The notes under the pieces are model-generated. The model made no database searches. It saw nothing but the letters and a program-made list of their open reading frames with translations, and was not told the origin of the DNA. The position numbers and the translations under genes were made by a program. Positions 17,625 through 26,429 of a DNA stretch of 64,000 nucleotides are shown in pieces. The first letter of the stretch is position 1, and each line of letters opens with the position of its first letter. The stretch comes from an uncultured Flavobacteriaceae bacterium (GTDB taxonomy: Bacteria; Bacteroidota; Bacteroidia; Flavobacteriales; Flavobacteriaceae), in contig CANLWN010000002.1 of the NCBI GenBank assembly GCA_947494825.1, positions 620,001 to 684,000 on the forward strand, given 5' to 3'.

Positions 17625-17713
17625 CTGCCCACTGTGACCGCCTACTGTCTACTTTCAACAGCCTACATTCAACTGAAATGGATTCCGCACTAAATGTGGA
17701 ATGACAAATCCAA
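17625..17713 (+). repeat. 89-bp direct repeat, copy 2
   Basis: It differs from copy 1 at two positions. One of them turns the hairpin's G-C pair into a G-U pair (ATTCCGCA at 17682-17689, TGTGGAAT at 17695-17702), so the stem would survive in RNA. Confidence 0.85.
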
Positions 17714-17784
17714 CAGCGATTTCCATATGGTGCCATTGAAATTGGTCATTCATCAACCACCTACCAAAACTGCCCACTGCCTAC
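17709..17784 (+). repeat. 76-bp direct repeat, copy 1
   Basis: It is identical over 76 bp to 18017-18092. It overlaps the end of the 89-bp repeat and runs into the heptanucleotide array. Confidence 0.85.
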
Positions 17785-18016
17785 CGACCTCCGAATTCTG
17801 ACCTCTGACCACTGCCAACTGCGGCTGCCACTTGGTCATTGTTCAAAGTACAAGTTCAAGGGAATAGGGAAACGGAAATGTGATGTGGAAACCGAAACCG
17901 GTACGTAACACTGAACACCATCAACTTATTATTGTTAATTGATCATTCTTCATTGTCTACCTTCTGCCGCCTGCATTTAATTGAAATGGATGCGGCACTA
18001 AATGCGGAATGACAGA

Positions 18017-18109
<93 letters not shown>

Positions 18110-18116
18110 CTTCTGA

Positions 18117-18749
18117 CTAAGGAATGTTCAAATACTTATGGGTCTGTAGGGATACCTTCCATTTTGGGTGCGCCATGACATAATCTACTATCATTGGGGT
18201 TACCTTATCGCGGACGCTCCACTCGGGTTGTAGGTAGAGTACGCAATCTTCCCGTACCTGGCGTGCCTGTTCCTCTGCAAAAATAAGATCGTGCTTGTTA
18301 TAGACGATTACTTTTAGCTCATGGGCCCTTTGATGCACATCGCCCAGGGGCAATTTATTCTTTTTGGGGGATAGGCAGATCCAATCCCAGGTACCGGTCA
18401 GGGGATAAGCGCCCGAAGTCTCTATATGGGTCTGTAAATTTCTGGTCTTAAGTGCCGAGGTAAGCGGTCCCATATCCCAGGTCAGCGGTTCTCCCCCGGT
18501 AACGACGATTGTATCCGAATAATTGGCCGCATTAACGGCAATGTCCTCTACGGGCGTTGGCGGATGGGTACCGGCGTTCCAACTCTCCTTTACATCGCAC
18601 CAATGGCAGCCCACATCGCAACCGCCCACGCGAATAAAGTACGCGGCCGTGCCTTTGTGGAAACCCTCGCCCTGAATGGTGTAAAACTCCTCCATCAAAG
18701 GGAGCATGATGCCCTCATCTACCAATGCCATTACCTCATCTGTAATCAT
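18117..18749 (-). CDS. queE: 7-carboxy-7-deazaguanine synthase (radical SAM)
   Basis: The 210-residue enzyme converts 6-carboxy-tetrahydropterin to 7-carboxy-7-deazaguanine, the ring-contraction step in queuosine and preQ0 biosynthesis. The radical-SAM cluster motif is C44-x3-C48-x2-C51 in GGCDVGCHWC, with the following aromatic residue before C51. The family N-terminal motif FYTIQGEG is at 22-29, and VVTGGEPL is the SAM-binding GGE motif. No other queuosine gene is adjacent. The stop codon TAG coincides with the last three bases of a heptanucleotide repeat array. A TATCTTTG box lies 5 bp upstream of the ATG, suggesting a leaderless transcript. Confidence 0.95.
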   Translation of the reverse strand: MITDEVMALVDEGIMLPLMEEFYTIQGEGFHKGTAAYFIRVGGCDVGCHWCDVKESWNAGTHPPTPVEDIAVNAANYSDTIVVTGGEPLTWDMGPLTSALKTRNLQTHIETSGAYPLTGTWDWICLSPKKNKLPLGDVHQRAHELKVIVYNKHDLIFAEEQARQVREDCVLYLQPEWSVRDKVTPMIVDYVMAHPKWKVSLQTHKYLNIP

Positions 18750-18753
18750 TTTG

Positions 18754-18761
18754 CAAAGATA
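18754..18761 (-). promoter_or_regulatory. -7 box at queE, leaderless start
   Basis: The minus strand reads TATCTTTG, matching TAnnTTTG, with the ATG at 18749 about 7 nt beyond the box centre plus one, so transcription would begin at or next to the start codon. No clear -33 element was seen. Confidence 0.4.
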
Positions 18762-18871
18762 GGGTTTAATTGTGGGTTGATGGAAGCTGAAACGGTGCCA
18801 AAATATTTTTTTAAGGTGCGGAATGGCGGGCTAAATCCGAGCATGTGTTTTACCCAAAACCTGCACAAAAA

Positions 18872-21424
18872 TCATCTAAGCAGGCTAAAATGGCCCGTCC
18901 TTTTGTGTTGGTGGCCACTGCTATCGGTGAGTAGCAGTACATACCAATAATCGGAAGATGGGAGCGTATTTCCATTAAAATTGCCTTCCCAACCGGGACC
19001 GAAGGCATCTATTTGTGCCAGGAGCTTGCCATATCTGTCCATAATAAAAAGACGGGCATCGCTGTAAAACTCAGGTGTTACACCTAGTATGGTAAGGGTA
19101 TCGTTGTTGTTATCGTTGTTGGGGGTCATAAATTTGGGTACGCCCACTACCCCTACAGTGATTTGATCCGAACCACAGCCATTTTTATCCACGGCATAGA
19201 CCGTATGCAGTCCAGGCGCCACATCCTCAAACACGGCGGCATCCTGAAAAGGACCAAAGGGATTATCCAAGGCATAGGCATAGTCGCCGTTACCCAGGTT
19301 ATTGTCCTGATCCAATAGGGTAATCGACTTGCGTTCCCCTGCATCATCCACGACAATGAAATCCGTTTCAAGATTAGGAGCTCCGGATTCCGAAACGCTC
19401 ACGGTCTGGGGCAAGGATTGGCACCCAAAGACCGAGGTCCCCACTACGGTGTATTGCCCAGCGGCGTTCACCGTCGCCTGCGGTGCATTGGCGATTAGGT
19501 TGCCCTGCTCATCGTTCCAGCTGTAGGTATAATTCCCCTGTGGATTCAAAATTGCAAGTGTTACCGAGGAACCGGAACAAACAATGCTATTTTGCGGTGT
19601 TTCAAATGTAACCAGCGGGGGCACGTTAAGGCTTAAGTGTGGCCCTATTCCAAAACAATTGCCATTATCCCCGCTTTCTACCCTAACATAAAGGGTTTGG
19701 GAAAAGGGTGTGCTGTTCCTAAAATCCGTGATGTCCAGAATTTCATTTTGCTCTAGCTGCGCATCCTCTGCATTGTTATAATAGGATATTCTTAAGTTCT
19801 GGTTGGACGGAAATTGCGAAATAATAGCGGTTGAAGCTCCACTCAGGTCAAAAGTGGCGATCCCGTCCCTTTCATCCACGTCGCAACTGTTTATTTCATG
19901 TAAGAAATCGGGTGGAAAGGAAGTGGTGGACACCTCTAGATCGATCATTGCAGTCAGGAAACATCCAAAACCATTTTCCACACGGGCAAATATCGTGTTG
20001 GCCACTGCATTGTTGAAGGGGAAAGGGTTCAATGCGTTCCCCTTCGTGTTTGCCTCCCCAAGGGACAGATGATAGGTGACCATCAAATTTTCCACGCCCA
20101 TGGTAAGCACAGGGGTAATCTCGTTCAGGTTAAAATCGGTGAACCCGTCTGCCAAACCATCAACATCACAATTCTGTACGGTAAGTGGAGCATTTATCAG
20201 GGGTTCGGGATAAACTATAGCGTCCACAGCTGTTCTACCCCCCGTTTGGCAGCTGTTCACCGATGCATAGGCATAGTAGGTCGTTGTCTGGGAAAGTAGT
20301 GGGGTGGTAAAGTTTGCCCCGGTATGTACCAAATTCCCTCCGGTTTCCGCATCGAACCAAAGTACGGTTCCCTGGGATGCGGTTGCGTCCAGGGTCAAGA
20401 CACCGTTACCGCATATTTCTGCACCCGTGGAACTTTCAATTACGGGAGTGGAAATTTTTGTGCTCGCAGCCAAATTCAACATGGGGTCTCCAGGCATGCC
20501 CCCATACTCCATCATGTACCCTTTGGGCTGAAAATCGCCCGAAGGTTCCCCGCTATTTCTCAAATCATTCCAAGAACCCGGGATACCTACAGACGGAGCC
20601 GTAATATGGGCGTAGTCCTCTCCTTGACCATCCGCCCCAGGAACATTGTTGGGTTCACCATTGTTCCAAAAGGCAAAATTGGGCGAACTGCCGCCCAATC
20701 CGCCGTTCCAAAAAACGGTTCCGGCCTCTGGTCCGGTCTTCCAGGTCCATTGGCCTTCAATATCTTCATCGCTACCTCCGATCCATCCGGCTCCTGCCGC
20801 CTGCTCGCCTACAAGTTGGGCCTCTTCACGCGATGTTATGGTGGCCAGATATCCCTGAAGCCCAAAATAGGTGCGTCCCTGCGCCGCTATCCTGGCCTGG
20901 TCCCAAGGAATACCAATCGCGGGTACGTATTCATAGTAGTGCCCGGTCAAGGGTAAAAAGCTGGCTACCCCTATACTTAGGGAAAACGTCTTCTCTTCGG
21001 TTGGATACAGGGCCGTGCTTTCAAAGACCACATCCCGTACGGCGGCTATCAGGTCTACATAATTCACCATACCCCCCAGAGGTCCGCGGAGGGTCAACTT
21101 GCCCTGGATTTCATCCCAGGAAGTGGTAATGTTCGGATGGGAGACCGCAAGTCTTAAGGTATCCTGCCCAATTTGGTATCCCGTGGATATTTGAATAAAA
21201 AACGCTTCAACCTCGGTGTCGTCCGGGTCTACAATGTCAAAATCTGTTGTAATGGGTATAGCAGTCAGTGGGCAATAGGTTTGGTCTCCTTGGGCGGTAA
21301 TTACCGGTGCAATGTTGGTCTGTGACCACAAGGTCCCCGTAAACATAAGCAACATCAAACCCATACCCATAAATGGTTTGGGCCCAAGGAACCAGGGAGA
21401 AACAAATTTTTTGACAAACGCCAT
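18872..21424 (-). CDS. Large secreted protein with C-type lectin domain and T9SS type B sorting domain
   Basis: The 850-residue protein has a signal peptide (cleavage near residue 34), a beta-rich N-terminal module, a C-type lectin-like domain at about 159-308, several Ig-like/SprB-like modules, and a C-terminal gliding-motility type B sorting domain (about 765-850, KFMTPNNDNNNDTLTILG and DRYGKLL). The lectin domain contains WIGG, NNGEPNN (EPN at 257-259) and SWNDLR (WND at 285-287), the residues that in animal lectins bind calcium and mannose-type sugars. It should be exported by the type IX system and remain on the cell surface or be released. A role in adhesion or glycan binding is inferred. 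Confidence 0.9.
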   Translation of the reverse strand: MAFVKKFVSPWFLGPKPFMGMGLMLLMFTGTLWSQTNIAPVITAQGDQTYCPLTAIPITTDFDIVDPDDTEVEAFFIQISTGYQIGQDTLRLAVSHPNITTSWDEIQGKLTLRGPLGGMVNYVDLIAAVRDVVFESTALYPTEEKTFSLSIGVASFLPLTGHYYEYVPAIGIPWDQARIAAQGRTYFGLQGYLATITSREEAQLVGEQAAGAGWIGGSDEDIEGQWTWKTGPEAGTVFWNGGLGGSSPNFAFWNNGEPNNVPGADGQGEDYAHITAPSVGIPGSWNDLRNSGEPSGDFQPKGYMMEYGGMPGDPMLNLAASTKISTPVIESSTGAEICGNGVLTLDATASQGTVLWFDAETGGNLVHTGANFTTPLLSQTTTYYAYASVNSCQTGGRTAVDAIVYPEPLINAPLTVQNCDVDGLADGFTDFNLNEITPVLTMGVENLMVTYHLSLGEANTKGNALNPFPFNNAVANTIFARVENGFGCFLTAMIDLEVSTTSFPPDFLHEINSCDVDERDGIATFDLSGASTAIISQFPSNQNLRISYYNNAEDAQLEQNEILDITDFRNSTPFSQTLYVRVESGDNGNCFGIGPHLSLNVPPLVTFETPQNSIVCSGSSVTLAILNPQGNYTYSWNDEQGNLIANAPQATVNAAGQYTVVGTSVFGCQSLPQTVSVSESGAPNLETDFIVVDDAGERKSITLLDQDNNLGNGDYAYALDNPFGPFQDAAVFEDVAPGLHTVYAVDKNGCGSDQITVGVVGVPKFMTPNNDNNNDTLTILGVTPEFYSDARLFIMDRYGKLLAQIDAFGPGWEGNFNGNTLPSSDYWYVLLLTDSSGHQHKRTGHFSLLR

Positions 21425-21564
21425 CTATAGTTGCATGTTCAATGACCAACCCGTAAAATTGATCAACGCATTGAACAAATTCAAAAACGATCTACAGGAG
21501 GTAAGATATAACCGTTAAATATATCACTTTTTAGATAGCGCTTTGCAAACCGGCCATCTTCCCC

Positions 21565-22017
21565 TTATTCCTTGACGGCTATCACGTCTATTTCTACCTT
21601 GGCATTGCGGGCCAGGCCACTGGCCGCAAAGGTGGTCCGTGCCGGTTTTTTGGTGAAGTATTGGGTATATATCTCATTAAAGGCGGCAAAATCATCCATG
21701 GTGCTCAAGATTACCGTACACTTTACTACGCGATCCAAATCCATGCCGTGCTGTTGCAGCACCGCCTGGATATTCTTAATGGCCTGTGCCGTTTCGGTTT
21801 TGATGTCGCCCTGCACCATGGTTCGGGTACCGTGGTCCATCCCTATCTGTCCGGCCAAAAAGAAGAGCTTGCCTGCCTGTACCGCATCGCTAAAAGGGGC
21901 GTTTTTCTTCTTTTCCTCATGGGATTCGTGAAAGGTAATTGCTGTTTTTTCCTGCGCCTGGACTGAAACGGTCAAAACCAAGATAAAAGCGCTGAGGAAT
22001 TTGAAGTGATTTTTCAT
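21565..22017 (-). CDS. RidA-family protein with signal peptide
   Basis: The 150-residue protein has the RidA/YjgF fold with GQIGMDHGT, the conserved arginine in KKPARTTFAASGL (about 128) and C-terminal VEIDVIAV. Cytosolic RidA proteins deaminate reactive enamine/imine intermediates. This copy begins with a clear Sec signal (KFLSAFILVLTVSVQAQ), predicting export to the periplasm, which is uncommon but known for some Bacteroidota members. It precedes the T9SS protein gene on the same strand with a 140-bp gap and is divergent from the HerA-like gene. Confidence 0.88.
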   Translation of the reverse strand: MKNHFKFLSAFILVLTVSVQAQEKTAITFHESHEEKKKNAPFSDAVQAGKLFFLAGQIGMDHGTRTMVQGDIKTETAQAIKNIQAVLQQHGMDLDRVVKCTVILSTMDDFAAFNEIYTQYFTKKPARTTFAASGLARNAKVEIDVIAVKE

Positions 22018-22110
22018 TTTATATCGTTTATTTTGCGACGTTTTTAAATCGGGAACGTCAACTTTTTCTGTTGACTAAAATTACCCTATTTTTATCAAAA
22101 ATATACTAGA

Positions 22111-23616
22111 ATGAGCACCAAAGACGAATTCTTTGCCCATATAGAAAAGGGATATACCACCAAGGGCGACTTTATTACGATGGGTGCGGCCATGCTCAAC
22201 GGGGAGACCGTTACCAACGCGCACGTTAAAGTACCCCTAAAAACCCTGAACCGGCATGGGTTGATCGCCGGGGCAACGGGAACCGGAAAAACCAAGACGT
22301 TGCAGGTCATATCCGAAAACCTATCGGAAAAGGGGATCCCGGTATTACTCATGGACCTTAAGGGCGATCTTAGCGGTATTGCCCAGCCTAGCCCTGGACA
22401 TCCCAAAATAGACGAACGGCATGAAAAAATAGGGCTTCCCTTTGAGCCCAAAAGTTTCCCTGTGGAAATCCTTTCCCTGTCCGAACAGAACGGTGTAAAA
22501 CTGAGGGCCACCGTCTCCGAATTTGGCCCCGTGCTACTATCCCGTATTTTGGATCTTTCGGACACCCAATCGGGTATTGTATCCGTGGTATTCAAATATT
22601 GTGATGACAACAAACTTCCGCTACTGGATCTCAAGGATTTCAAAAAAGTGCTTCAATATGCCACCGGAGAGGGCAAAAAAGAGTTTACGGAAAGTTACGG
22701 TCGAATCTCTACCAGCTCTACTGGTACCATTCTCAGAAAAATAATTGAGCTGGAACAGCAAGGTGCGGAACTTTTCTTTGGGGAAAAGTCCTTTGATGTT
22801 GACGACCTTACCCGTATAGATTCTGAGGGCCGGGGATATATTAACATTATAAGGCTTACCGATATCCAGGACAAACCCAAACTGTTCTCCACCTTTATGT
22901 TGAGCCTGTTGGCGGAGATCTACGACAGCTTTCCGGAACAGGGAGATAGCGATCGTCCCGAGCTGATCCTCTTTATAGATGAGGCCCATTTGATATTCAA
23001 GGAAGCTTCCAAAGCGCTTTTAGATCAAATAGAAAGTATTGTGAAGCTGATCCGTTCCAAGGGAATAGGACTCTATTTTGTGACCCAAAACCCGACGGAC
23101 GTGCCCAATGCCGTGCTGGCACAGCTGGGCCTCAAGGTACAGCATGCCCTAAGGGCCTTTACCGCAAGGGATCGAAAAGCCATTAAACTGACGGCCGAAA
23201 ACTATCCGGAATCGGACTATTACGATACCAAGGAAGTGCTAACTTCCCTGGGAATTGGGGAAGCTTTGATTGCCGCTTTGGATGAAAAAGGACGACCTAC
23301 CCCCTTGGCCGCCACTATGCTCCGGGCGCCCATGAGCCGAATGGATGTATTGACGGACGGTGAGCTAAAATCGGTCATTTCGAGTTCCAAGCTGGTGAAA
23401 AAATACAATGAGGTCGTTGATCGCGAAAGTGCCTATGAAATTTTGAACGAAAAAATTGAAAAGGCCGAGGCCTTGGCCGAAAAGGAACGCGCAAAACCTG
23501 CGGCCCGAAGAACAACAAGCAGAAGAAGTACCCGCCAGAATCCAGTAATAAAAGTACTTACCAGTGCCACCTTCATCCGCGGTGTACTGGGCGTATTGAA
23601 AAAAGTAATCCGATAA
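22111..23616 (+). CDS. HerA-like ATPase (DUF853)
   Basis: The 501-residue protein is a DUF853/HerA-like P-loop ATPase. Walker A is GATGTGKT at 54-61 and Walker B is LILFIDEAH with D290/E291; the sensor-like segment GLYFVTQNPTDVP follows. Its C-terminus is lysine/arginine-rich (KPAARRTTSRRSTR), which could contact nucleic acid. The family is related to HerA/FtsK DNA translocases, but members of this stand-alone bacterial group have no established role. No NurA nuclease is adjacent. A lipoprotein gene follows after 3 bp and is likely co-transcribed. Confidence 0.9.
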   Translation: MSTKDEFFAHIEKGYTTKGDFITMGAAMLNGETVTNAHVKVPLKTLNRHGLIAGATGTGKTKTLQVISENLSEKGIPVLLMDLKGDLSGIAQPSPGHPKIDERHEKIGLPFEPKSFPVEILSLSEQNGVKLRATVSEFGPVLLSRILDLSDTQSGIVSVVFKYCDDNKLPLLDLKDFKKVLQYATGEGKKEFTESYGRISTSSTGTILRKIIELEQQGAELFFGEKSFDVDDLTRIDSEGRGYINIIRLTDIQDKPKLFSTFMLSLLAEIYDSFPEQGDSDRPELILFIDEAHLIFKEASKALLDQIESIVKLIRSKGIGLYFVTQNPTDVPNAVLAQLGLKVQHALRAFTARDRKAIKLTAENYPESDYYDTKEVLTSLGIGEALIAALDEKGRPTPLAATMLRAPMSRMDVLTDGELKSVISSSKLVKKYNEVVDRESAYEILNEKIEKAEALAEKERAKPAARRTTSRRSTRQNPVIKVLTSATFIRGVLGVLKKVIR

Positions 23617-23619
23617 TTC

Positions 23620-24174
23620 ATGAAGAAACTCCCGTTGATAGGCCTACTCTGCCTAGGTCTGCTCTTGGCAAATTGTGGTCAGGAACGAGACACCACATTT
23701 TTGATTACCCCGGACAGCGTGGGCAAATTGTACAGGACCAGCACCGCTGCCCAATTGGATTCCATATACGTTTTGGATTCTATTGTTCGCGATTCCGCTA
23801 GGCTGCGTTTGGGCAAACCTTCCAAGAAAATAAAAATTTACGAGCGGGGCGGAACACATCTGCTAACACTGACCCTGAACGCGGACAGCGTTCCGAAAAT
23901 TGAGAACGTCCGTATCTATGATCCCCGTTTCGTCACGGATAAAGGGGTGGGTCTCAGCAGCACTTTCAAGGATATTAAGAAGCATTATACCATCCATAAG
24001 ATCATTACCTCGCTCAACAATGTGGTCATCTTTCCCAAGGAGAACGATATGTATTTTACAATCGATAAGGAAGAACTACCGCCAAGTTTGCGGTATACCA
24101 CAAGCACCAATATAGAAGCTGTGCAGATACCGGACGACTCCCGGATCAAGTACCTGATGGTGGGCTGGGAGTGA
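23620..24174 (+). CDS. Lipoprotein of unknown function
   Basis: I do not recognise a family with confidence. The 184-residue protein has a lipobox (LLANC, C19) and then a mixed alpha/beta domain with short conserved-looking strands (KIKIYERGG, LLTLTLN, NVRIYDPRF, NVVIFPKEN). It starts 3 bp after the HerA-like gene, so the two form an operon. The remote pattern of a regulatory or inhibitor-type periplasmic domain is possible but unproven. Confidence 0.8.
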   Translation: MKKLPLIGLLCLGLLLANCGQERDTTFLITPDSVGKLYRTSTAAQLDSIYVLDSIVRDSARLRLGKPSKKIKIYERGGTHLLTLTLNADSVPKIENVRIYDPRFVTDKGVGLSSTFKDIKKHYTIHKIITSLNNVVIFPKENDMYFTIDKEELPPSLRYTTSTNIEAVQIPDDSRIKYLMVGWE

Positions 24175-24547
24175 GTGGATAGCTACAGCTGGCAGATATC
24201 AATTATGAATTATGGGTTTTGAGTTAGGGGTTAAAGGTGATGTGTTCTCGATGGCAACCTTGAACCTTGAACTTGCTCTTGAACTTTGGGCAGTAGGCGT
24301 AGGCAGATATGAGTTAAATTCTCTTCGCTATTGGCCATTCCCTATTCACTTGTTGGGCAATGGGGCCGAAGATTCCTCGCGGGCTCGGAATGACAAATGA
24401 AGATGTGTTGCCATTCAGAGTGTAGCGTAGCGAAACGAAGAATCTCAACCTCCCACCAGCAACCTTGAACTTTGAACTTTGAACCTTAAACCTGCAGGGG
24501 ATCAGTGGAAAATGTACCTCGATATCTGGAACCGGATCGCGGACTGA
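24175..24547. repeat. Repeat-derived intergenic region, opposite orientation to the 17-kb array
   Basis: No gene is seen here. Period-7 stretches occur at about 24256-24295 (TTGAACC/TTGAACT units) and 24465-24493 (TTGAACT, TTGAACC, TTAAACC). A 19-bp block at 24314-24332 is the exact reverse complement of 17444-17462, and CGGAATGACAAAT (about 24384) also occurs in the 17-kb hairpin repeats. The region therefore belongs to the same dispersed repeat family, in inverted orientation. Confidence 0.7.
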
Positions 24548-24970
24548 TCAGGAATGCTTGGCCCTGTTGGTAATAACCCTATTGCTATACTTCTCCGCCC
24601 ATTCGGTCAGTTCCATGAGTTTTTGCAGATAGGAATGCCCAAAATCGGTAAGGCGATATTCCACACGTATAGGAACTTCTGGAAACAGTTCTCTGGACAG
24701 ATATCCGTCCACTTCCAGGCTTTTAAGACGCTCGCTCAGTATTTTGCCAGAGATGCCATAGACTTTCCGTTTCAATTCATTAAAACGCAATACGGGAAAA
24801 TAGCCCAAATACAGGATAATCAAAATACTCCACTTATCCGATGCCAGGGCCATGACATCGCGTATGGGACAAATTTCGGGGGGATCCTTGGGATTTACAT
24901 GCCCAAACATTTTTTTTAGTTTTACGGCCACCCTAAGTCGCTGAGTATCAGTAATAGTTTCCATTTCCAT
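24548..24970 (-). CDS. HxlR-family transcriptional regulator
   Basis: The 140-residue protein is a winged-helix HxlR regulator: CPIRDVMALASDKWSILIIL begins the domain, RFNELKRKVYGISGKILSER is the recognition region, and VEYRLTDFGHSY forms the wing. The conserved N-terminal Cys of redox-sensing members is present. A second ATG two codons later (24964) is possible. It is divergent from the alpha/beta hydrolase and VOC genes, which are its likely targets. An imperfect inverted repeat lies 19 bp upstream of the start. Confidence 0.92.
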   Translation of the reverse strand: MEMETITDTQRLRVAVKLKKMFGHVNPKDPPEICPIRDVMALASDKWSILIILYLGYFPVLRFNELKRKVYGISGKILSERLKSLEVDGYLSRELFPEVPIRVEYRLTDFGHSYLQKLMELTEWAEKYSNRVITNRAKHS

Positions 24971-24988
24971 ACCTACTGTAAAAATTGC

Positions 24989-25016
24989 AACCTCTTTTAT
25001 ATTGTAAAAGGAAGTT
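24989..25016. promoter_or_regulatory. Imperfect inverted repeat, candidate HxlR operator
   Basis: The arms AACCTCTTTTA (from 24989) and TAAAAGGAAGTT (to 25016) are inverted with one insertion and one mismatch. A rightward TATTTTTG box (25018-25025) directly abuts the site, so binding would block the hydrolase promoter and probably the regulator's own. Confidence 0.45.
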
Positions 25017-25111
25017 GTATTTTTGATTTCGATTGTATAGCAAGTTACTAAAAGAAACCGATATAAAAAATTAATTCCAGTGGCCTGGGTATCCCTAAAA
25101 CGTCCGATCCC

Positions 25112-25951
25112 ATGAAAAGATTGCTCAACAAATATATCCCCCTAATGTTTGGTTCGTACTTTAACGGCCTGGCTCTGGTTAATAAAGAACGTGCCTCCGC
25201 CAAGGCGTTTCGGCTCTTTTGCACTCCGAGAAAGGGGAAGGTACTCCCCATGCAACGGTCCTTTTTGGAAAAAGCCAAGGACGATATTTTGGAGGTGGCC
25301 GATATTGCCGTCCAGACCTACCGCTGGCAGGGGGACGGTCCCACAGTTTTGCTGATGCACGGTTGGGAGAGCAACACTTTTCGATGGCGCAACTTTATCC
25401 CCATGTTGGAAGCCGAGGGGTACAATATCATCGCCTTCGATGCGCCCGCCCATGGCAATACTTCCGGGGCGATGTTCAACGTGCCCTTATATGCGGAATG
25501 TGCACAAAAAGTAATAGCGACCTACGAACCCACCTATATTGTTGCCCATTCCATTGGGGGGATGACCATGCTGTACAACCAATACCAATATCCCAATGAA
25601 CAGGTCCAGAAATTGGTCTCCCTGGGTGCTCCTTCGGAGCTGTCGGACTTTATGCGACAGTACAAACGGACCCTTGGGCTTAACACTAGGCTCATGGATG
25701 GCTTGGAAGATTACTTTGTGCAAAACTTTAACTTTGGCTTCGCCGACTTCTCGAGCCCTAAATTCGCCCGGGAGATTTCAAAAAAGGGCCTGTTGATCCA
25801 TGATGAATTGGATGCCATTGCCCCCATCTGGTCCTCCGAACAAGTCCATGCCCAGTGGAAAGACAGTGTCTTTATTAAAACCCGGGGACTGGGCCATTCC
25901 TTGCACCAGGATAAGGTAAGAAATCAAATAGTGGCGTTTCTGAAGTCGTAG
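25112..25951 (+). CDS. Alpha/beta hydrolase
   Basis: The 279-residue cytoplasmic protein has the alpha/beta hydrolase oxyanion segment LLMHGWES, the strand motif FDAPAHG, the nucleophile elbow AHSIGG and a C-terminal histidine in GLGHSLHQ. The substrate is unknown; esterase or C-C hydrolase activity is typical. It is divergent from an HxlR regulator and followed by a VOC gene 28 bp downstream, so the pair probably responds to a small electrophile or aromatic compound sensed by the regulator. That last point is inference. Confidence 0.9.
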   Translation: MKRLLNKYIPLMFGSYFNGLALVNKERASAKAFRLFCTPRKGKVLPMQRSFLEKAKDDILEVADIAVQTYRWQGDGPTVLLMHGWESNTFRWRNFIPMLEAEGYNIIAFDAPAHGNTSGAMFNVPLYAECAQKVIATYEPTYIVAHSIGGMTMLYNQYQYPNEQVQKLVSLGAPSELSDFMRQYKRTLGLNTRLMDGLEDYFVQNFNFGFADFSSPKFAREISKKGLLIHDELDAIAPIWSSEQVHAQWKDSVFIKTRGLGHSLHQDKVRNQIVAFLKS

Positions 25952-25979
25952 AAAAAGGCTATTTTTATGAAAAACGATC

Positions 25980-26405
25980 ATGTCAGCCGTTTCCCCTTTC
26001 CACATTGCCATTCCCGTTCATAATCTGGAGGAATGCAGAAGCTTTTATCGCGAAATATTGAACTGTTCGGAAGGCCGCAGCAGTGACCATTGGGTAGATT
26101 TTAATCTCTTCGGACATCAATTGGTCATCCATTACAAACCTAAAACGGCGCAAGAGGAACTGCATACCAATCCGGTGGACGGAAAGGATGTTCCCGTACC
26201 CCATTACGGCGTAGTATTGCCCTGGGAAACCTTTCGGAGCTTCTCCGAGGAACTGCGGTCCAAAGGGGTGGCCTTTATTATTGAGCCCTATATCCGTTTT
26301 GCCGGTCAGTCCGGGGAGCAGGCCACCATGTTCTTCTTAGATCCGGCGGGAAATGCTCTGGAATTTAAGGCCTTTAAGGACATGGGGCAACTGTTTGCTA
26401 CCTAA
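25980..26405 (+). CDS. VOC-superfamily (glyoxalase-like) protein
   Basis: The 141-residue protein shows the vicinal-oxygen-chelate pattern: [20 protein letters not shown] at the N-terminus with the first metal His, a central FGHQLVIHY, and a C-terminal [12 protein letters not shown] segment. Members include dioxygenases, glyoxalases and resistance proteins. It follows the alpha/beta hydrolase gene and likely shares its HxlR control. Confidence 0.9.
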   Translation: MSAVSPFHIAIPVHNLEECRSFYREILNCSEGRSSDHWVDFNLFGHQLVIHYKPKTAQEELHTNPVDGKDVPVPHYGVVLPWETFRSFSEELRSKGVAFIIEPYIRFAGQSGEQATMFFLDPAGNALEFKAFKDMGQLFAT

Positions 26406-26429
26406 GTCAATGCCCGTGAAGCGTTTCGG

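Noticed and set aside
20324-20956. 210-codon frame opposite the T9SS lectin gene
   Set aside because: The encoded protein is low in ordinary composition and lies wholly inside a gene with clear signal, lectin and sorting domains.
22111-24174. HerA-NurA or antiphage module at the HerA-like ATPase
   Set aside because: No NurA nuclease, DUF4297, Sir2 or other effector gene is adjacent; the partner is a lipoprotein, and DUF853 ATPases are common chromosomal genes.
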